A stretch of DNA of 64,000 nt. Source: an uncultured Roseburia sp. GTDB lineage: Bacteria; Bacillota; Clostridia; Lachnospirales; Lachnospiraceae. The notes beneath the pieces were generated by a model. The model was not told the DNA's origin. It searched no databases and saw nothing but the letters and a program-made list of their open reading frames with translations. Made by a program: the position numbers and the translations under genes. How positions within the stretch are numbered: position 1 is the first letter of the stretch; each line of letters starts with the position of its first letter. Positions 44,952 to 54,287 of the stretch are shown here, in pieces. The DNA is taken from positions 31,181 through 95,180 of the forward strand of contig CAKQXQ010000003.1 in the NCBI GenBank assembly GCA_934292805.1. The letters are read 5' to 3'.

Positions 44952-45938
44952 ATGACAGCTGTGATAAAAGCAATAATGATTCTGCTGCTTCAGGTCATCA
45001 TATATTATCTGTTTGGAACATTGTTTGAGAATATCTGTAAAAGAAGACATGGCATGGTATTTAAGGTGATCAGTGGTTTTCTGGTATATCAGATTCTGTT
45101 TCAGATTTGCGCATTGCCAATGATCAAAGGAAACCAGACACTTACAAGGCTTGCAATCCTATGGTCAATTCTTGTGGCAGTTTGTTGTATCAGTATGATG
45201 ATCCGATGCAGGCAACGGATCCTTGAAGATATTGCAATGATAGGAAGAGCATTTAGAAAACATAAAATATGGTTTTTCCTGATGGGATGTTTCCTGGTAC
45301 TGATCTGTTTCTATGTATCCGTGAATGGAGATGTTAACGACGATTCAACGTACTATATAGGATTGATCAATACAACACTGACATCCGACCGTTTATATAA
45401 GTTCAATGCATATACGGGGGAGCAGGTACACTCATTATATTTGAGAAGGGCACTTGTTACCTTTGATATTAATACAGCGGTTGCCTGCAGGATATATCAT
45501 ATCCATCCACTTGTGATCACAAGGATTACAAGAGCATGCCTGAATGTAATATTTACGGCAGGAGCGGTATATCTGATTGGCAGGGAACTGCTGAAGGGAC
45601 AGAAAGAGTCTTTCTGGAAGGCAGGAGTATTTACCTGTCTTGCCATGGCATGTAATTTTCTGTTTGATAATACAATCTATACAAGTGCTACGTTTTTGCT
45701 TCACAGAGCTTATGAAGGAAAGGCATATGCAGGAAATATACTTATGCTGTTTACAACATATTTGTGCCTGATGCTGATCAGGCAGGATGATAAATGGAAT
45801 TATATTTATCTGTTTGTGACATTATGGGCATGTATTGCGATCTCTTCTTCGGCTATAATGGTAACCGGAGCGGTTTGTGTAATACTGTTACTGCCGGTAA
45901 TATTACAGAAATTATTAAAACAGGTAAAACAGGAATAG
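44952..45938 (+). CDS. Polytopic membrane protein, first half of a second split GT-C-like pair
   Basis: The protein has 328 residues and about nine helices. The loop VNDDSTYYIGLINTTL and NAYTGEQVHSL corresponds to the loop of the protein at 24185 (TDTTYMYQPYTGEQFP). It ends four bases before a second membrane protein gene in a different frame, just as the pair at 24185/25185 does. The acidic loop after the early helices suggests a GT-C-type transferase active at the outer face. The family name (DUF6077) is tentative. Confidence 0.6.
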   Translation: MTAVIKAIMILLLQVIIYYLFGTLFENICKRRHGMVFKVISGFLVYQILFQICALPMIKGNQTLTRLAILWSILVAVCCISMMIRCRQRILEDIAMIGRAFRKHKIWFFLMGCFLVLICFYVSVNGDVNDDSTYYIGLINTTLTSDRLYKFNAYTGEQVHSLYLRRALVTFDINTAVACRIYHIHPLVITRITRACLNVIFTAGAVYLIGRELLKGQKESFWKAGVFTCLAMACNFLFDNTIYTSATFLLHRAYEGKAYAGNILMLFTTYLCLMLIRQDDKWNYIYLFVTLWACIAISSSAIMVTGAVCVILLLPVILQKLLKQVKQE

Positions 45939-45942
45939 AATT

Positions 45943-47199
45943 ATGACGAATGCAGAGACAATATGGAACGTAATATCAAGATACTATGGGAATAGTACAG
46001 CAATTGGTCTGTTCCTTATCCTGACGACGGTTTATCTGTTGGGAAAGAAAAAAGAATATCGCTATTATACACTCAGTTGTTCCATACTTTTACTATTATT
46101 GTTAAATCAACTGACATACCGGCTCATCACAAAGCTTGGTGAAGGAAGTACGTATTATCGTTTTTTGTGGATGTTTCCGGTTTCACTGATCGCTGCATGG
46201 ATTCTGCTTGTTCTTCTTGAGAAGATGGAATCTAAGGTAAAAGGAACCATCTGCGTAGTATGTGTAATTTTTCTCATATTGATGTATTCAAACGCAAAAC
46301 TTTCGGACTGGATTACACTTCCGGAGAATATTTATCAGTTGTCAGAGGATAAAATCCAGCTGGCAGATCTTATAGATGACGTGACCGGAGGACAGCGTGC
46401 GACTGTGTATGCAGAAGATGAGCTTCTTTATGGAATCAGGGAATATAATGCCAATATCTGTCTGACAACGGAAGGTGAGACAGGATATCTTTATCATATA
46501 ATTACAGTAGATGATCCTGATGCAACAGGAAATCTGATGCTTGGAATACTGGTAAATGCAAAGATTGATTATATCGCTGTAAAAAAGGAATATACCGGAG
46601 CAAAGACTGCACTAAATAGTGGAGGATGTGTCAAGGTTGGCCAGACAGATCAGTATGCCTTATATTATGTAAACCAGGAACTGCTCAAACAGGATCTGTA
46701 TCATACCTATGATACAGACTGGAATACGAGTGCTACTGTTATAGGTGTGGAAGATGTGATGGTCAAAGATCAGGCAGAAGAGCAGCAGTATCTTTTCTAC
46801 GGCAATGGAAAACTGGCGGAGTTCGATAATCTCACAGGAGAAAGTCAGATATTATGTGAGAAGCAGGAGAAATTTTTCAGTAAAGAATACGACAAATACA
46901 TTATTTGTGAAATTGATAACCAATATGAAGGTGTTTCGGCACAGACTATGAAGAAAATACAGGCAGAGGAACAGAAAGGGAAACCAATTATTCTGTTTTT
47001 GAGCCGCCCGCTTGTACGAGGAGAAAAGAGTGATAAACTTCTTGACTGGATTGAAGCTGGTAATAGCCAAATCTATGCGGTATATGCAGATAATGCAGAT
47101 GATACCAAAAAAAGTATGTTGTCAGAGCAGACATTCCAATGCAATATTGCAAATAATGCAGAAGAAAGTGCAATGCTGATCCAGGTGAGAGGGGAATAA
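45943..47199 (+). CDS. Membrane protein with large C-terminal domain, second half of the second split pair
   Basis: The protein has 418 residues. Four helices (about 15-120) precede an extracytoplasmic region of 300 residues. Its first part (YAEDELLYGIREYNANICL ... DYIAVKKEYTG) aligns by eye with the C-terminal domain of the protein at 25185. The last 140 residues are extra. The first helix block also matches (TIWNVISRYYGNSTAIGLFL against ALWTDVRNAYFSYNGMGVNL). It probably acts with the product of the preceding gene. Confidence 0.6.
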   Translation: MTNAETIWNVISRYYGNSTAIGLFLILTTVYLLGKKKEYRYYTLSCSILLLLLLNQLTYRLITKLGEGSTYYRFLWMFPVSLIAAWILLVLLEKMESKVKGTICVVCVIFLILMYSNAKLSDWITLPENIYQLSEDKIQLADLIDDVTGGQRATVYAEDELLYGIREYNANICLTTEGETGYLYHIITVDDPDATGNLMLGILVNAKIDYIAVKKEYTGAKTALNSGGCVKVGQTDQYALYYVNQELLKQDLYHTYDTDWNTSATVIGVEDVMVKDQAEEQQYLFYGNGKLAEFDNLTGESQILCEKQEKFFSKEYDKYIICEIDNQYEGVSAQTMKKIQAEEQKGKPIILFLSRPLVRGEKSDKLLDWIEAGNSQIYAVYADNADDTKKSMLSEQTFQCNIANNAEESAMLIQVRGE

Positions 47200-47263
47200 T
47201 CTGGAAATTCCATTTAGAATATGATAAGCTTATAGAATACAAGAAGAAAATGAGGAATAGAAG

Positions 47264-48217
47264 ATGAAATTATCATTAGTAGTACCATGCTATAACGAAG
47301 AGGGAAATGTCAAGGCATTTTATACAGAAGCAAAACGTGTATTTGATGCTCAGGATTATGAATATGAACTTGTATTTGTTAATGATGGAAGTAAAGATAA
47401 GACACAGGAGGAGCTTGAGAAGGTTTATAATCTTCACGAAGCAAATGTTGTAGTGGAAATGTTTTCCAGAAATTTTGGCAAAGAGGCAGCTATTTATGCC
47501 GGCTTTCAGAAAGCAACAGGAGATCTGATCACAGTGATTGATGCAGATCTGCAGCAGAGGCCGGAGATCGTTGTCAAAATGGTGAAAATCCTGCTTGAGA
47601 ACGAAGACTACGACTGCGTGGCTGCTTATCAGGAGGAACGCCATGAAGGGAAAATGGTTGGCGGCCTGAAAAATATGTTCTACAAGATGATCAATAAGAC
47701 CAGTGAGATTGAGTTCTACCCGGGAGCCTCTGATTTTCGTACTTTCCGAAGAAGAGTTGTAGATGCAATCTTAAGTCTTCCGGAATATCATAGATTTTCC
47801 AAGGGAATTTTCTCATGGGTAGGATTTAATACCTGCTATATTCCATATGTTGCGGAGGAGAGAAATGCAGGGGAGACAAAATGGTCTGTCAGAAAGCTTT
47901 TCAAATACGCAATTGAAGGATTCATTTCTTATACTACGTTTCCATTGAAAATTGCTACAGGAATCGGATTGTTCACATCGTTATGTGCCATTATCTATTT
48001 GATCGTTGTGGTGATCCAGAAATTATGCTTTGGTAATCCGGTACCGGGCTATCCGACAATCGTTGTGCTGATACTTCTTCTTGGTGGTATCCAGCTTACA
48101 ATCCTTGGAATTATCGGTGAATATCTTGCAAGAATGTATATCCAGGGAAAACACAGACCAATCTATATTGAGAAGAAATTATTAGATTATAAGAAGGACG
48201 AACATGCAGAGAATTAA
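47264..48217 (+). CDS. GtrB-like undecaprenyl-phosphate glycosyltransferase
   Basis: The protein has 317 residues. A GT2 domain with LVVPCYNEEGNV, NDGSKDKT and IDADLQQRPE is followed by two C-terminal helices (about 225-290), the architecture of GtrB/ArnC/CsbB enzymes. It makes undecaprenyl-phosphate-sugar at the inner face. GtrA and GtrII-like genes follow, giving the three-part cassette known from phage-type O-antigen glucosylation and from Gram-positive teichoic-acid decoration (CsbB, GtcA). A 64-base gap before it holds a 10-bp palindrome, ATAAGCTTAT. Confidence 0.92.
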   Translation: MKLSLVVPCYNEEGNVKAFYTEAKRVFDAQDYEYELVFVNDGSKDKTQEELEKVYNLHEANVVVEMFSRNFGKEAAIYAGFQKATGDLITVIDADLQQRPEIVVKMVKILLENEDYDCVAAYQEERHEGKMVGGLKNMFYKMINKTSEIEFYPGASDFRTFRRRVVDAILSLPEYHRFSKGIFSWVGFNTCYIPYVAEERNAGETKWSVRKLFKYAIEGFISYTTFPLKIATGIGLFTSLCAIIYLIVVVIQKLCFGNPVPGYPTIVVLILLLGGIQLTILGIIGEYLARMYIQGKHRPIYIEKKLLDYKKDEHAEN

Positions 48218-48638
48218 AGACCTATTTATAAAATACAAAGAAGTTATCATGTACCTTATTTTCGGAGTGGCAACAACGCTGGTGAATTGGATTGTTTACA
48301 GTCTGTTAATGAAAACGTCTGTGATCAATATGACGGTAAGTAACGCAATTGCGTGGTTTATGGCAGTTGTATTTGCTTATATCACCAACAAAATATTTGT
48401 GTTCGAGAGTAAATCATGGAATCCGGCAGAAGTATGGAAGGAAGTTGTGAAGTTTTTCAGTGCACGTATTGCCACAGGAGTAATTGAAATTGGTGGACTG
48501 CCATTATTATACTATATCGGTGTGAAGCAGAGTATATTCGGCGTGGAAGGTTTCCTTGCAAAGATACTGGTCAGCGTTATTGTGGTAATACTCAATTATG
48601 TATTCAGTAAAATATTTGTATTCAGTACAAAAAAGTGA
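48204..48638 (+). CDS. GtrA family membrane protein (putative lipid-sugar flippase)
   Basis: The protein has 144 residues and four helices. It has YLIFGVATTLVNWIVY and YITNKIFVFESKSW, both typical of GtrA/GtcA (PF04138). It overlaps GtrB by 14 bases. GtrA-like proteins are thought to flip undecaprenyl-phosphate-sugar to the outer face. Confidence 0.92.
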   Translation: MQRIKDLFIKYKEVIMYLIFGVATTLVNWIVYSLLMKTSVINMTVSNAIAWFMAVVFAYITNKIFVFESKSWNPAEVWKEVVKFFSARIATGVIEIGGLPLLYYIGVKQSIFGVEGFLAKILVSVIVVILNYVFSKIFVFSTKK

Positions 48639-48648
48639 GATAGAGAAG

Positions 48649-49557
48649 ATGAAGAAAAAAGTATTAATTATCGGTGGGGCAGGATTTATTGGATCCAATC
48701 TGTCAAGACATTTGCTGGAACATAATATGGAAGTATACTGCTTTGATATGTCCAAACCGGAGCATTCGATTCCGGGAGTAAATTATATCTGTGGGGATTT
48801 TTTTGACGATTATATTTTACAGAATGCATTGGAAAACATGGATTATGTAGTGCATGCACTTAGTACAGTCAATCCGGGAAATTCAAATGAAAAGTATCTG
48901 CAAGGGTATGAAAGAGATTTTATCCAGACAATAAAGCTTTGTAAAATGATCATGGATCAGAAGATACGCATGATATTCTTATCTTCCGGTGGAACGGTAT
49001 ATGGCAATCAGAGAATACAGCCAATTGTGGAAGAGGCACTTCCTGCACCGATCAATCATTATGGAAATGTCAAACTATGTATAGAGAATACGATCCGGAC
49101 ATTTAATTATCAGGCACATACGAAGATCCTGATTGCAAGGATATCGAATCCTTACGGACCGGGACAGGATTTTAATAAAGGTGTCGGATTTATTGATGCT
49201 GCACTCAAGAAATCGATCCGGAAGGAAAAAATCGAAATCTGGGGAGATGGCAATAATGTCAGAGATTATATCTATATTGATGATGTATGCAGAATGCTAA
49301 TCTCATTATTTGAATATCAGGGAGAATATGATACGTTCAATATCAGTTCCAATACCGGTACTTCTCAAAGAGATGTGATCCGGATGTTAGAAGAGATGCA
49401 GCTTGCACCTCAGGTGGAATACCTTCCGGCAAGAAGTGTGGATGCAAAAAAGATTATTTTGAACAATGACCGTATCATGAATATTCATGAAGTACCACTT
49501 GTTCCGATCAGACAGGGAATCAGCATGTATTATGAGTGGTTACAGAAGGAGGCCTAA
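48649..49557 (+). CDS. NAD-dependent sugar epimerase (GalE-like SDR)
   Basis: The protein has 302 residues from ATG 48649. The longer frame from 48598 overlaps GtrA and is not family-like. It has KKVLIIGGAGFIGSN, SSGGTVYGN, HYGNVK with the catalytic Tyr and Lys, and WGDGNNVRDYIYIDDVC. It is probably a UDP-hexose 4-epimerase or related dehydratase that makes the sugar used by this Gtr cassette. It sits between the GtrA gene and the GtrII-like gene, which is unusual for such cassettes. Confidence 0.88.
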   Translation: MKKKVLIIGGAGFIGSNLSRHLLEHNMEVYCFDMSKPEHSIPGVNYICGDFFDDYILQNALENMDYVVHALSTVNPGNSNEKYLQGYERDFIQTIKLCKMIMDQKIRMIFLSSGGTVYGNQRIQPIVEEALPAPINHYGNVKLCIENTIRTFNYQAHTKILIARISNPYGPGQDFNKGVGFIDAALKKSIRKEKIEIWGDGNNVRDYIYIDDVCRMLISLFEYQGEYDTFNISSNTGTSQRDVIRMLEEMQLAPQVEYLPARSVDAKKIILNNDRIMNIHEVPLVPIRQGISMYYEWLQKEA

Positions 49558-51189
49558 GTGTTTTACGAACTAAAGAGACAGATAGAATACTTTTTCAAAA
49601 ATAAAATATATATGATATCTCTCGTGATCGCTGCAATTGCCGGTTATGGATATGAGATCACACATAGTTCTCTTGGAGTAGATGATGTTTGCATTGGATT
49701 ATATTTTGATGATGGTCTTGGAGTAGCGATCGGACGATGGCCTTTCTATGTGATCAACAAAATTTTTCATGTGACAGAGTTCCAACCATTTATCCTGGAA
49801 TTTTTTGCCGTACTGATTTTGATGTTCGCAGCTATTTTGTGGTCATCTTTGCTCAGATACATACTGGGAGAGAAGCTGCCGGTCGCATGTTATGCAATCT
49901 TTTCAACAATGTTTATCGATTATTCACTGATTGCAGAGGTATTTATTTTCTATTTGCAGAATGGTGTGGCAATCATATATGCCTGTGCAGGAATAGCAGC
50001 ATTTGGCTTTTACTATCTGTACACGAACGAATTAGAACGAAGGCAGAGGATTTGGTATAAATTCGGAATGAGCCTTATCCTATCTGTTGCGATAGGTTTT
50101 TATGAAGCAGCTGCTAATGTATTTCTTACAGGTATGATCCTTATTATGATCGTAGACTGTATAGGGAAGAACAGAATGCAGATCAGAAAATTCAAGAGAT
50201 TCTTCTTTGCACTGTTTCTGGTTGGCAGAATCCTTTTATATGCGATCATCGAACGATCCATTATATCCAAAATCTGCATGGCTGTATTTGGAATTGAGCC
50301 ATATGGATATCGAAGTACATCAAGTATATTGCGGATCATTAAATACCCGGGGAGAATCCTTACAATAATACGTCAGATTTTGCGTGACTATGTATTTGTG
50401 GGATTAGCATACTATCCGATCGGATTATTTGTGGCAGCAAGTATACTATTTGTGATTATGATATTAACCGCAACGATATGGAAGAAGAATATATACATTC
50501 TGTTCCTTGGAGTGATAGGTTATGGCTCAATCTTTGTATTGTCACTTCCACAGGGAGATGTACTTCCTTACAGAGCCAATCTGATGATCGCACTGCTGGT
50601 AGCGATGGTTTTATTTGCACTGGCGGTATTAGTGCTAAAATGCAGATTCCGTTGTGTGAATGTCCTTGGGATGATACTACTGATCTCGGTTGTTTATAAT
50701 TCTGCGTTTGATTTAAATCATTGGTTTGTTTTTGACTATGAAAAGAATCAGAGTGAGCTGCGGGTAGTAGACCAGGTTGCGTACGATCTGAAAAAAGGCG
50801 GATATGATATAGAGAATAAGCCGGTTGTCTTTCTTGGAACATACGAACTTGATCCGGCAATTATCAAGCAGTGCTCAATGGGACAGGATACGCCGGGATA
50901 TTCTACAATAAAAGGGTTGAATGACTGGATGGCAGAGACAACAGGTGAACGATATATCTATGTGCAGACATTATCAGCATCTGTGATCGACTGGGCAATA
51001 CCAGGTTTTTATAATTATGAAGGACATAATAAAGAGTTGATCAAGTTATTTGAGGAACGCGGATACCAGTTGCTGTGGGGTGGAAGAGAGATTTACAGTG
51101 AGGCACTTGAACATGAAAGTGAATTGAGCGAATATCCTGCAGATGGTTATGTGAAAGAGTATGATGATTATATTATAGTCAGATTCTAG
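49558..51189 (+). CDS. GtrII-like membrane glycosyltransferase
   Basis: The protein has 543 residues from a GTG directly after the epimerase stop, with AGGAGG upstream. The first helix (about 18-34) is followed by HSSLGVDDVCIGLYFDDG and GVAIGRWPFY, the acidic loop and GRW element of the GtrII family (PF14264). About 11 further helices and a C-terminal extracytoplasmic domain follow. It would transfer the flipped sugar onto the surface polymer. The protein at 54288 has the same layout, so two such decorations probably exist. Confidence 0.8.
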   Translation: MFYELKRQIEYFFKNKIYMISLVIAAIAGYGYEITHSSLGVDDVCIGLYFDDGLGVAIGRWPFYVINKIFHVTEFQPFILEFFAVLILMFAAILWSSLLRYILGEKLPVACYAIFSTMFIDYSLIAEVFIFYLQNGVAIIYACAGIAAFGFYYLYTNELERRQRIWYKFGMSLILSVAIGFYEAAANVFLTGMILIMIVDCIGKNRMQIRKFKRFFFALFLVGRILLYAIIERSIISKICMAVFGIEPYGYRSTSSILRIIKYPGRILTIIRQILRDYVFVGLAYYPIGLFVAASILFVIMILTATIWKKNIYILFLGVIGYGSIFVLSLPQGDVLPYRANLMIALLVAMVLFALAVLVLKCRFRCVNVLGMILLISVVYNSAFDLNHWFVFDYEKNQSELRVVDQVAYDLKKGGYDIENKPVVFLGTYELDPAIIKQCSMGQDTPGYSTIKGLNDWMAETTGERYIYVQTLSASVIDWAIPGFYNYEGHNKELIKLFEERGYQLLWGGREIYSEALEHESELSEYPADGYVKEYDDYIIVRF

Positions 51190-51213
51190 GCGTACAATCT
51201 GCATAATATTAAA

Positions 51214-51255
51214 ATGCAAAGCGGGTCAGTCGTGAAAGACTGACCCGCTTTGCAT
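51214..51255. terminator. Bidirectional terminator between convergent genes
   Basis: A perfect 18-bp stem (51214-51231 with 51238-51255, core GCGGGTCAGTC) has a 6-base loop GTGAAA. It lies between the + strand GtrII-like gene and the minus-strand gene starting at 52619. The minus direction is followed by TTTTAATATT, so it should stop that transcript well. The + direction has no strong U-tract. Confidence 0.85.
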
Positions 51256-51284
51256 GCATATGCAGAATAAATAATTATGATGCT

Positions 51285-52619
51285 TTATTCCGGATAAGTG
51301 ACATAGATTTCATTCAGGCCATAATACTTTGCAATATAAGCATTTGGGAATGGATCATCAGAATCTTTGCCATTCATATCAAGCAGACCATATTTACAAC
51401 AATATTTTGTTGTAGAGGTAATGATCGGCACACCGATCGTAGTTTCTCCTTCGGAAATAGCGTTTTCTATCATGGCTTCGCGAGTATGCTGCTCGTTGGA
51501 TACTCTGTAGATATCATAAGAGCCTTCCCAGTAACTTAACGGACTGTTAGCGATCAGATAAATGCAGACACATAATGAAACGCACTCCAGGCGCATATTG
51601 CCACGGAGCAGCTGCAGAAGCGTTATAATACCAAATAGCAGGAATATAATGCCATTTGCGAGGCTTCGTTCCGGAAGATAGCTTGCAATTACAAGCATGC
51701 CGGAAGCAATCACACTTATAAAAAAGAATGCAATTGCAAGGAGAATTTCATTTTTATCAAGTTTATGATAAATAGCAATGCAAAGCAGGATAAAAAACAG
51801 GATCAACGGAATGCGGCACATAGTATAGTATTGAGTGAATATTTCAATTGCATTTTTAAAAATCAGAGAGAGTGACAGATTCTCAGAAAACTTGGCACTT
51901 CCGGAAGGACTGAACAATAATACCAGATATCCCAGTGCTCCACATGCAATAGGAAAAGTGTATACAAGGTAAGAGCGGAACTTCTTCTGCCGATACATCA
52001 CAATACATAAAAGAATAAAACCAGTAAAAATAACAGAAAATGAAACATTTTCGGAATAATTTCCAAAAAGAAAGGTGAAAATGCAAAAGAGGATAAGCTT
52101 CCACTTCTTATTCAGCGGCATTTTACCACGCACCAATTCGAAATAAACGGAAAGAAATACGAGAGCAAAGAGATAACTCCACATGTAATTAATCGAACCA
52201 TCCAGCCAGAGGAAAATCTGTCCATATGCCGGCATGTAAAGCCAGAACAATGTAGGAATAGAAAAAAGTAATAAGAGGCTATGCTTCTTACCCTGTGAAG
52301 TGAGATAGTATACTTTAAGGATCAGAAACACAAAGAAAAGAGTATTTACTACATTAAAAATCCATTTAGAACCGATCAGAAAAAGCATAACGAAAAAATG
52401 GGACACAAGGCGTCCGTTTCCGAAATGAGTATAATGTTCTGCGAGGGAAGAGAAAATCTGCCCAACAGAAGTGATGCGGCTTCCATCACGAAAACTGAAC
52501 ATATAACAGTAGTCGTCCGAAGCATATGGTGTCCAGTGATTAAAAAGCAAGGCACATGCAAAAATGCATAAGCAGCCTAAAATTAATTTATAATTTTTAT
52601 GATCTGATAAATATTTCAT
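51285..52619 (-). CDS. Polytopic membrane protein, DUF6056-like, in reverse orientation
   Basis: The protein has 444 residues and about 12 helices. After the first helix comes FNHWTPYASDDYCYMF, an acidic loop typical of GT-C-like and DUF6056 membrane proteins. Near residue 145 lies GQIFLWLDGSINYMWSYLF, also common in that group. It is the only minus-strand gene after 1.7 kb and splits the two Gtr cassettes, with its own promoter (52654-52682) and terminator. It probably transfers a surface-glycan decoration. The reverse orientation suggests a separate insertion. The function is inferred only. Confidence 0.72.
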   Translation of the reverse strand: MKYLSDHKNYKLILGCLCIFACALLFNHWTPYASDDYCYMFSFRDGSRITSVGQIFSSLAEHYTHFGNGRLVSHFFVMLFLIGSKWIFNVVNTLFFVFLILKVYYLTSQGKKHSLLLLFSIPTLFWLYMPAYGQIFLWLDGSINYMWSYLFALVFLSVYFELVRGKMPLNKKWKLILFCIFTFLFGNYSENVSFSVIFTGFILLCIVMYRQKKFRSYLVYTFPIACGALGYLVLLFSPSGSAKFSENLSLSLIFKNAIEIFTQYYTMCRIPLILFFILLCIAIYHKLDKNEILLAIAFFFISVIASGMLVIASYLPERSLANGIIFLLFGIITLLQLLRGNMRLECVSLCVCIYLIANSPLSYWEGSYDIYRVSNEQHTREAMIENAISEGETTIGVPIITSTTKYCCKYGLLDMNGKDSDDPFPNAYIAKYYGLNEIYVTYPE

Positions 52620-52653
52620 AAGTTCACCTGTCCATTCGTGTTTCTAAGTATTT

Positions 52654-52682
52654 ATTCTAACATACAAGACACTGTCATGCAA
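52654..52682 (-). promoter_or_regulatory. Promoter of the minus-strand membrane protein gene
   Basis: On the minus strand TTGCAT (52677-52682), a 17-base spacer and TAGAAT (52654-52659) with a TG one base before the -10. The start codon is 35 bases downstream. In the remaining gap to 52854 the + strand has TTGACA at 52783-52788 but no good -10 at the right distance. Confidence 0.65.
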
Positions 52683-52854
52683 ATTCATAGTGGAAGCTAT
52701 TTCAATTTTGACAGTGGAAGATGTGATCGTCTGCCCTTTGTATTTTTAAGAATTTATGAAGGAAGCCAGGCACATTGTATTTTTGACAGAGATATGCTAA
52801 ACTTAATAAGTTGTGAAACTATAGTAAAAGTCAACATTTGCAAAGGAAAAAGAG

Positions 52855-53799
52855 ATGAAAAAAATCAGCATTGTAATACCAACTTATAATGAGGAAGAAA
52901 ACGTTGGTCCGATCAGCAAAGCAGTTATGGATGAACTTGCAACGAAACTTTCTGATTATGATTATGAAATTATATTTATTGACAACTGTTCTACGGATCA
53001 TACAAGGCAGCTTCTCCGTGGAATCTGTGCAGAGCATCCGAAGGTCAAAGCAATCTTCAATGCAAAGAATTTCGGACAGTTTAATTCACCATATTATGGA
53101 CTCTGTCAGGCAACCGGAGATTGTGCGATCCTTCTTTGTGCGGATTTCCAGGATCCGATCGACATGCTTCCGGTGTTTGTGAAAGAATGGGAGAACGGTT
53201 ATAAGATTGTAAGTGCGATCAAGACAACAAGTAAAGAGAACAAAATGATGCGGTTCTTAAGAAGCTGTTATTATAAGGCAATTAAGAAAATGTCAGATGT
53301 AGAACAGATTGAACATTTTACCGGATTCGGACTTTATGACAGGGCTTTTCTGAATGTATTGAAAAATCTTGATGATCCGACTCCGTTCTTACGGGGAATT
53401 GTAGCGGAACTTGGATTTAAGAGAAAAGATATCCCATATGAGCAGCAGAAACGGGCAGCAGGAAAGACACACAATAACTGGGCAACTCTTTATGATGCAG
53501 CGATGTTAAGTTTTACTTCTTATACAAAGATCGGGCTGAGGATAGCAACGATTTTAGGGTTTGTTCTTTCAGCAATCAGTCTTGTCATAGCACTCGTTTA
53601 TCTGATCATGAAGCTGGTATTCTGGGATCGATTTGTTGCCGGTATGATCCCAATCCTTCTTGTAGTATGTATCCTTGGATCTGTTCAGATTTTCTTTATC
53701 GGATTGATCGGAGAATATATCTTAAGCATGAATAAAAGAATCATGCATCGCCCGCTGGTTGTGGAAGAAGAACGGATTAATTTTGAGGAATTGCAATAG
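52855..53799 (+). CDS. GtrB-like undecaprenyl-phosphate glycosyltransferase, second cassette
   Basis: The protein has 314 residues. It has KISIVIPTYNEEENVGP, IDNCSTDHTR, LCADFQDP and two C-terminal helices (about 225-285). It is a diverged paralogue of the protein at 47264 with the same architecture. GtrA and GtrII-like genes follow directly. It probably loads a different sugar onto undecaprenyl phosphate. AAGGAAAAAGAG precedes the start. Confidence 0.92.
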   Translation: MKKISIVIPTYNEEENVGPISKAVMDELATKLSDYDYEIIFIDNCSTDHTRQLLRGICAEHPKVKAIFNAKNFGQFNSPYYGLCQATGDCAILLCADFQDPIDMLPVFVKEWENGYKIVSAIKTTSKENKMMRFLRSCYYKAIKKMSDVEQIEHFTGFGLYDRAFLNVLKNLDDPTPFLRGIVAELGFKRKDIPYEQQKRAAGKTHNNWATLYDAAMLSFTSYTKIGLRIATILGFVLSAISLVIALVYLIMKLVFWDRFVAGMIPILLVVCILGSVQIFFIGLIGEYILSMNKRIMHRPLVVEEERINFEELQ

Positions 53800-53827
53800 A
53801 ACGAAGAAGGGATAAAACAGGACGAAT

Positions 53828-54256
53828 ATGAATCCGGATTTAAAACAGAAATTCATTCAATTTATCAAGTTTGGAATAGTGGGACTCAGCAATACGATCA
53901 TTTCTTATGTGATCTATGTTGTATCTTTGCTTATCATGCAGAAGTATCAGATGCTGCCAAAGACAGATTATCTTGTGGCACAGTTCTTTGGCTTTGTACT
54001 TAGTGTGCTGTGGTCTTTTTACTGGAACAGGAGATTTGTATTCAAAGAAGGGGCAGAGAAAGTGTCCTGGCCGGTTGCTTTGCTTAAAACATATGCATCT
54101 TATGCTTTTACAGGAATTCTGCTAAACAGCATTCTGTCCTTCCTTTGGGTAGAATATCTGCATATTCCGAAACTTATTGCACCGGTTATTAATCTTCTGG
54201 TAAGTGTGCCGTTGAATTTCATATTGAATAAATTCTGGGCATTTGGAGAAAAGTAG
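53828..54256 (+). CDS. GtrA family membrane protein, second cassette
   Basis: The protein has 142 residues and four helices, with FIKFGIVGLSNTIISYVIY and FWNRRFVFKEG-type sequence (here FYWNRRFVFKEGAEK), the GtrA signature. It is 28 bases after GtrB and 31 before the GtrII-like gene. It is a probable flippase for the lipid-linked sugar. Confidence 0.92.
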   Translation: MNPDLKQKFIQFIKFGIVGLSNTIISYVIYVVSLLIMQKYQMLPKTDYLVAQFFGFVLSVLWSFYWNRRFVFKEGAEKVSWPVALLKTYASYAFTGILLNSILSFLWVEYLHIPKLIAPVINLLVSVPLNFILNKFWAFGEK

Positions 54257-54287
54257 CACGCAGACGTGATCTACAGGGAGAAAACAT

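Noticed and set aside
52783..52812. TTGACA promoter for the second Gtr cassette
   Set aside because: A perfect -35 is present but no acceptable -10 lies 16-18 bases downstream.
52638..52889. 83-codon open frame on the + strand between the reversed gene and the second GtrB
   Set aside because: No family features, no ribosome site, overlaps the GtrB start and the minus-strand promoter. It looks like chance.
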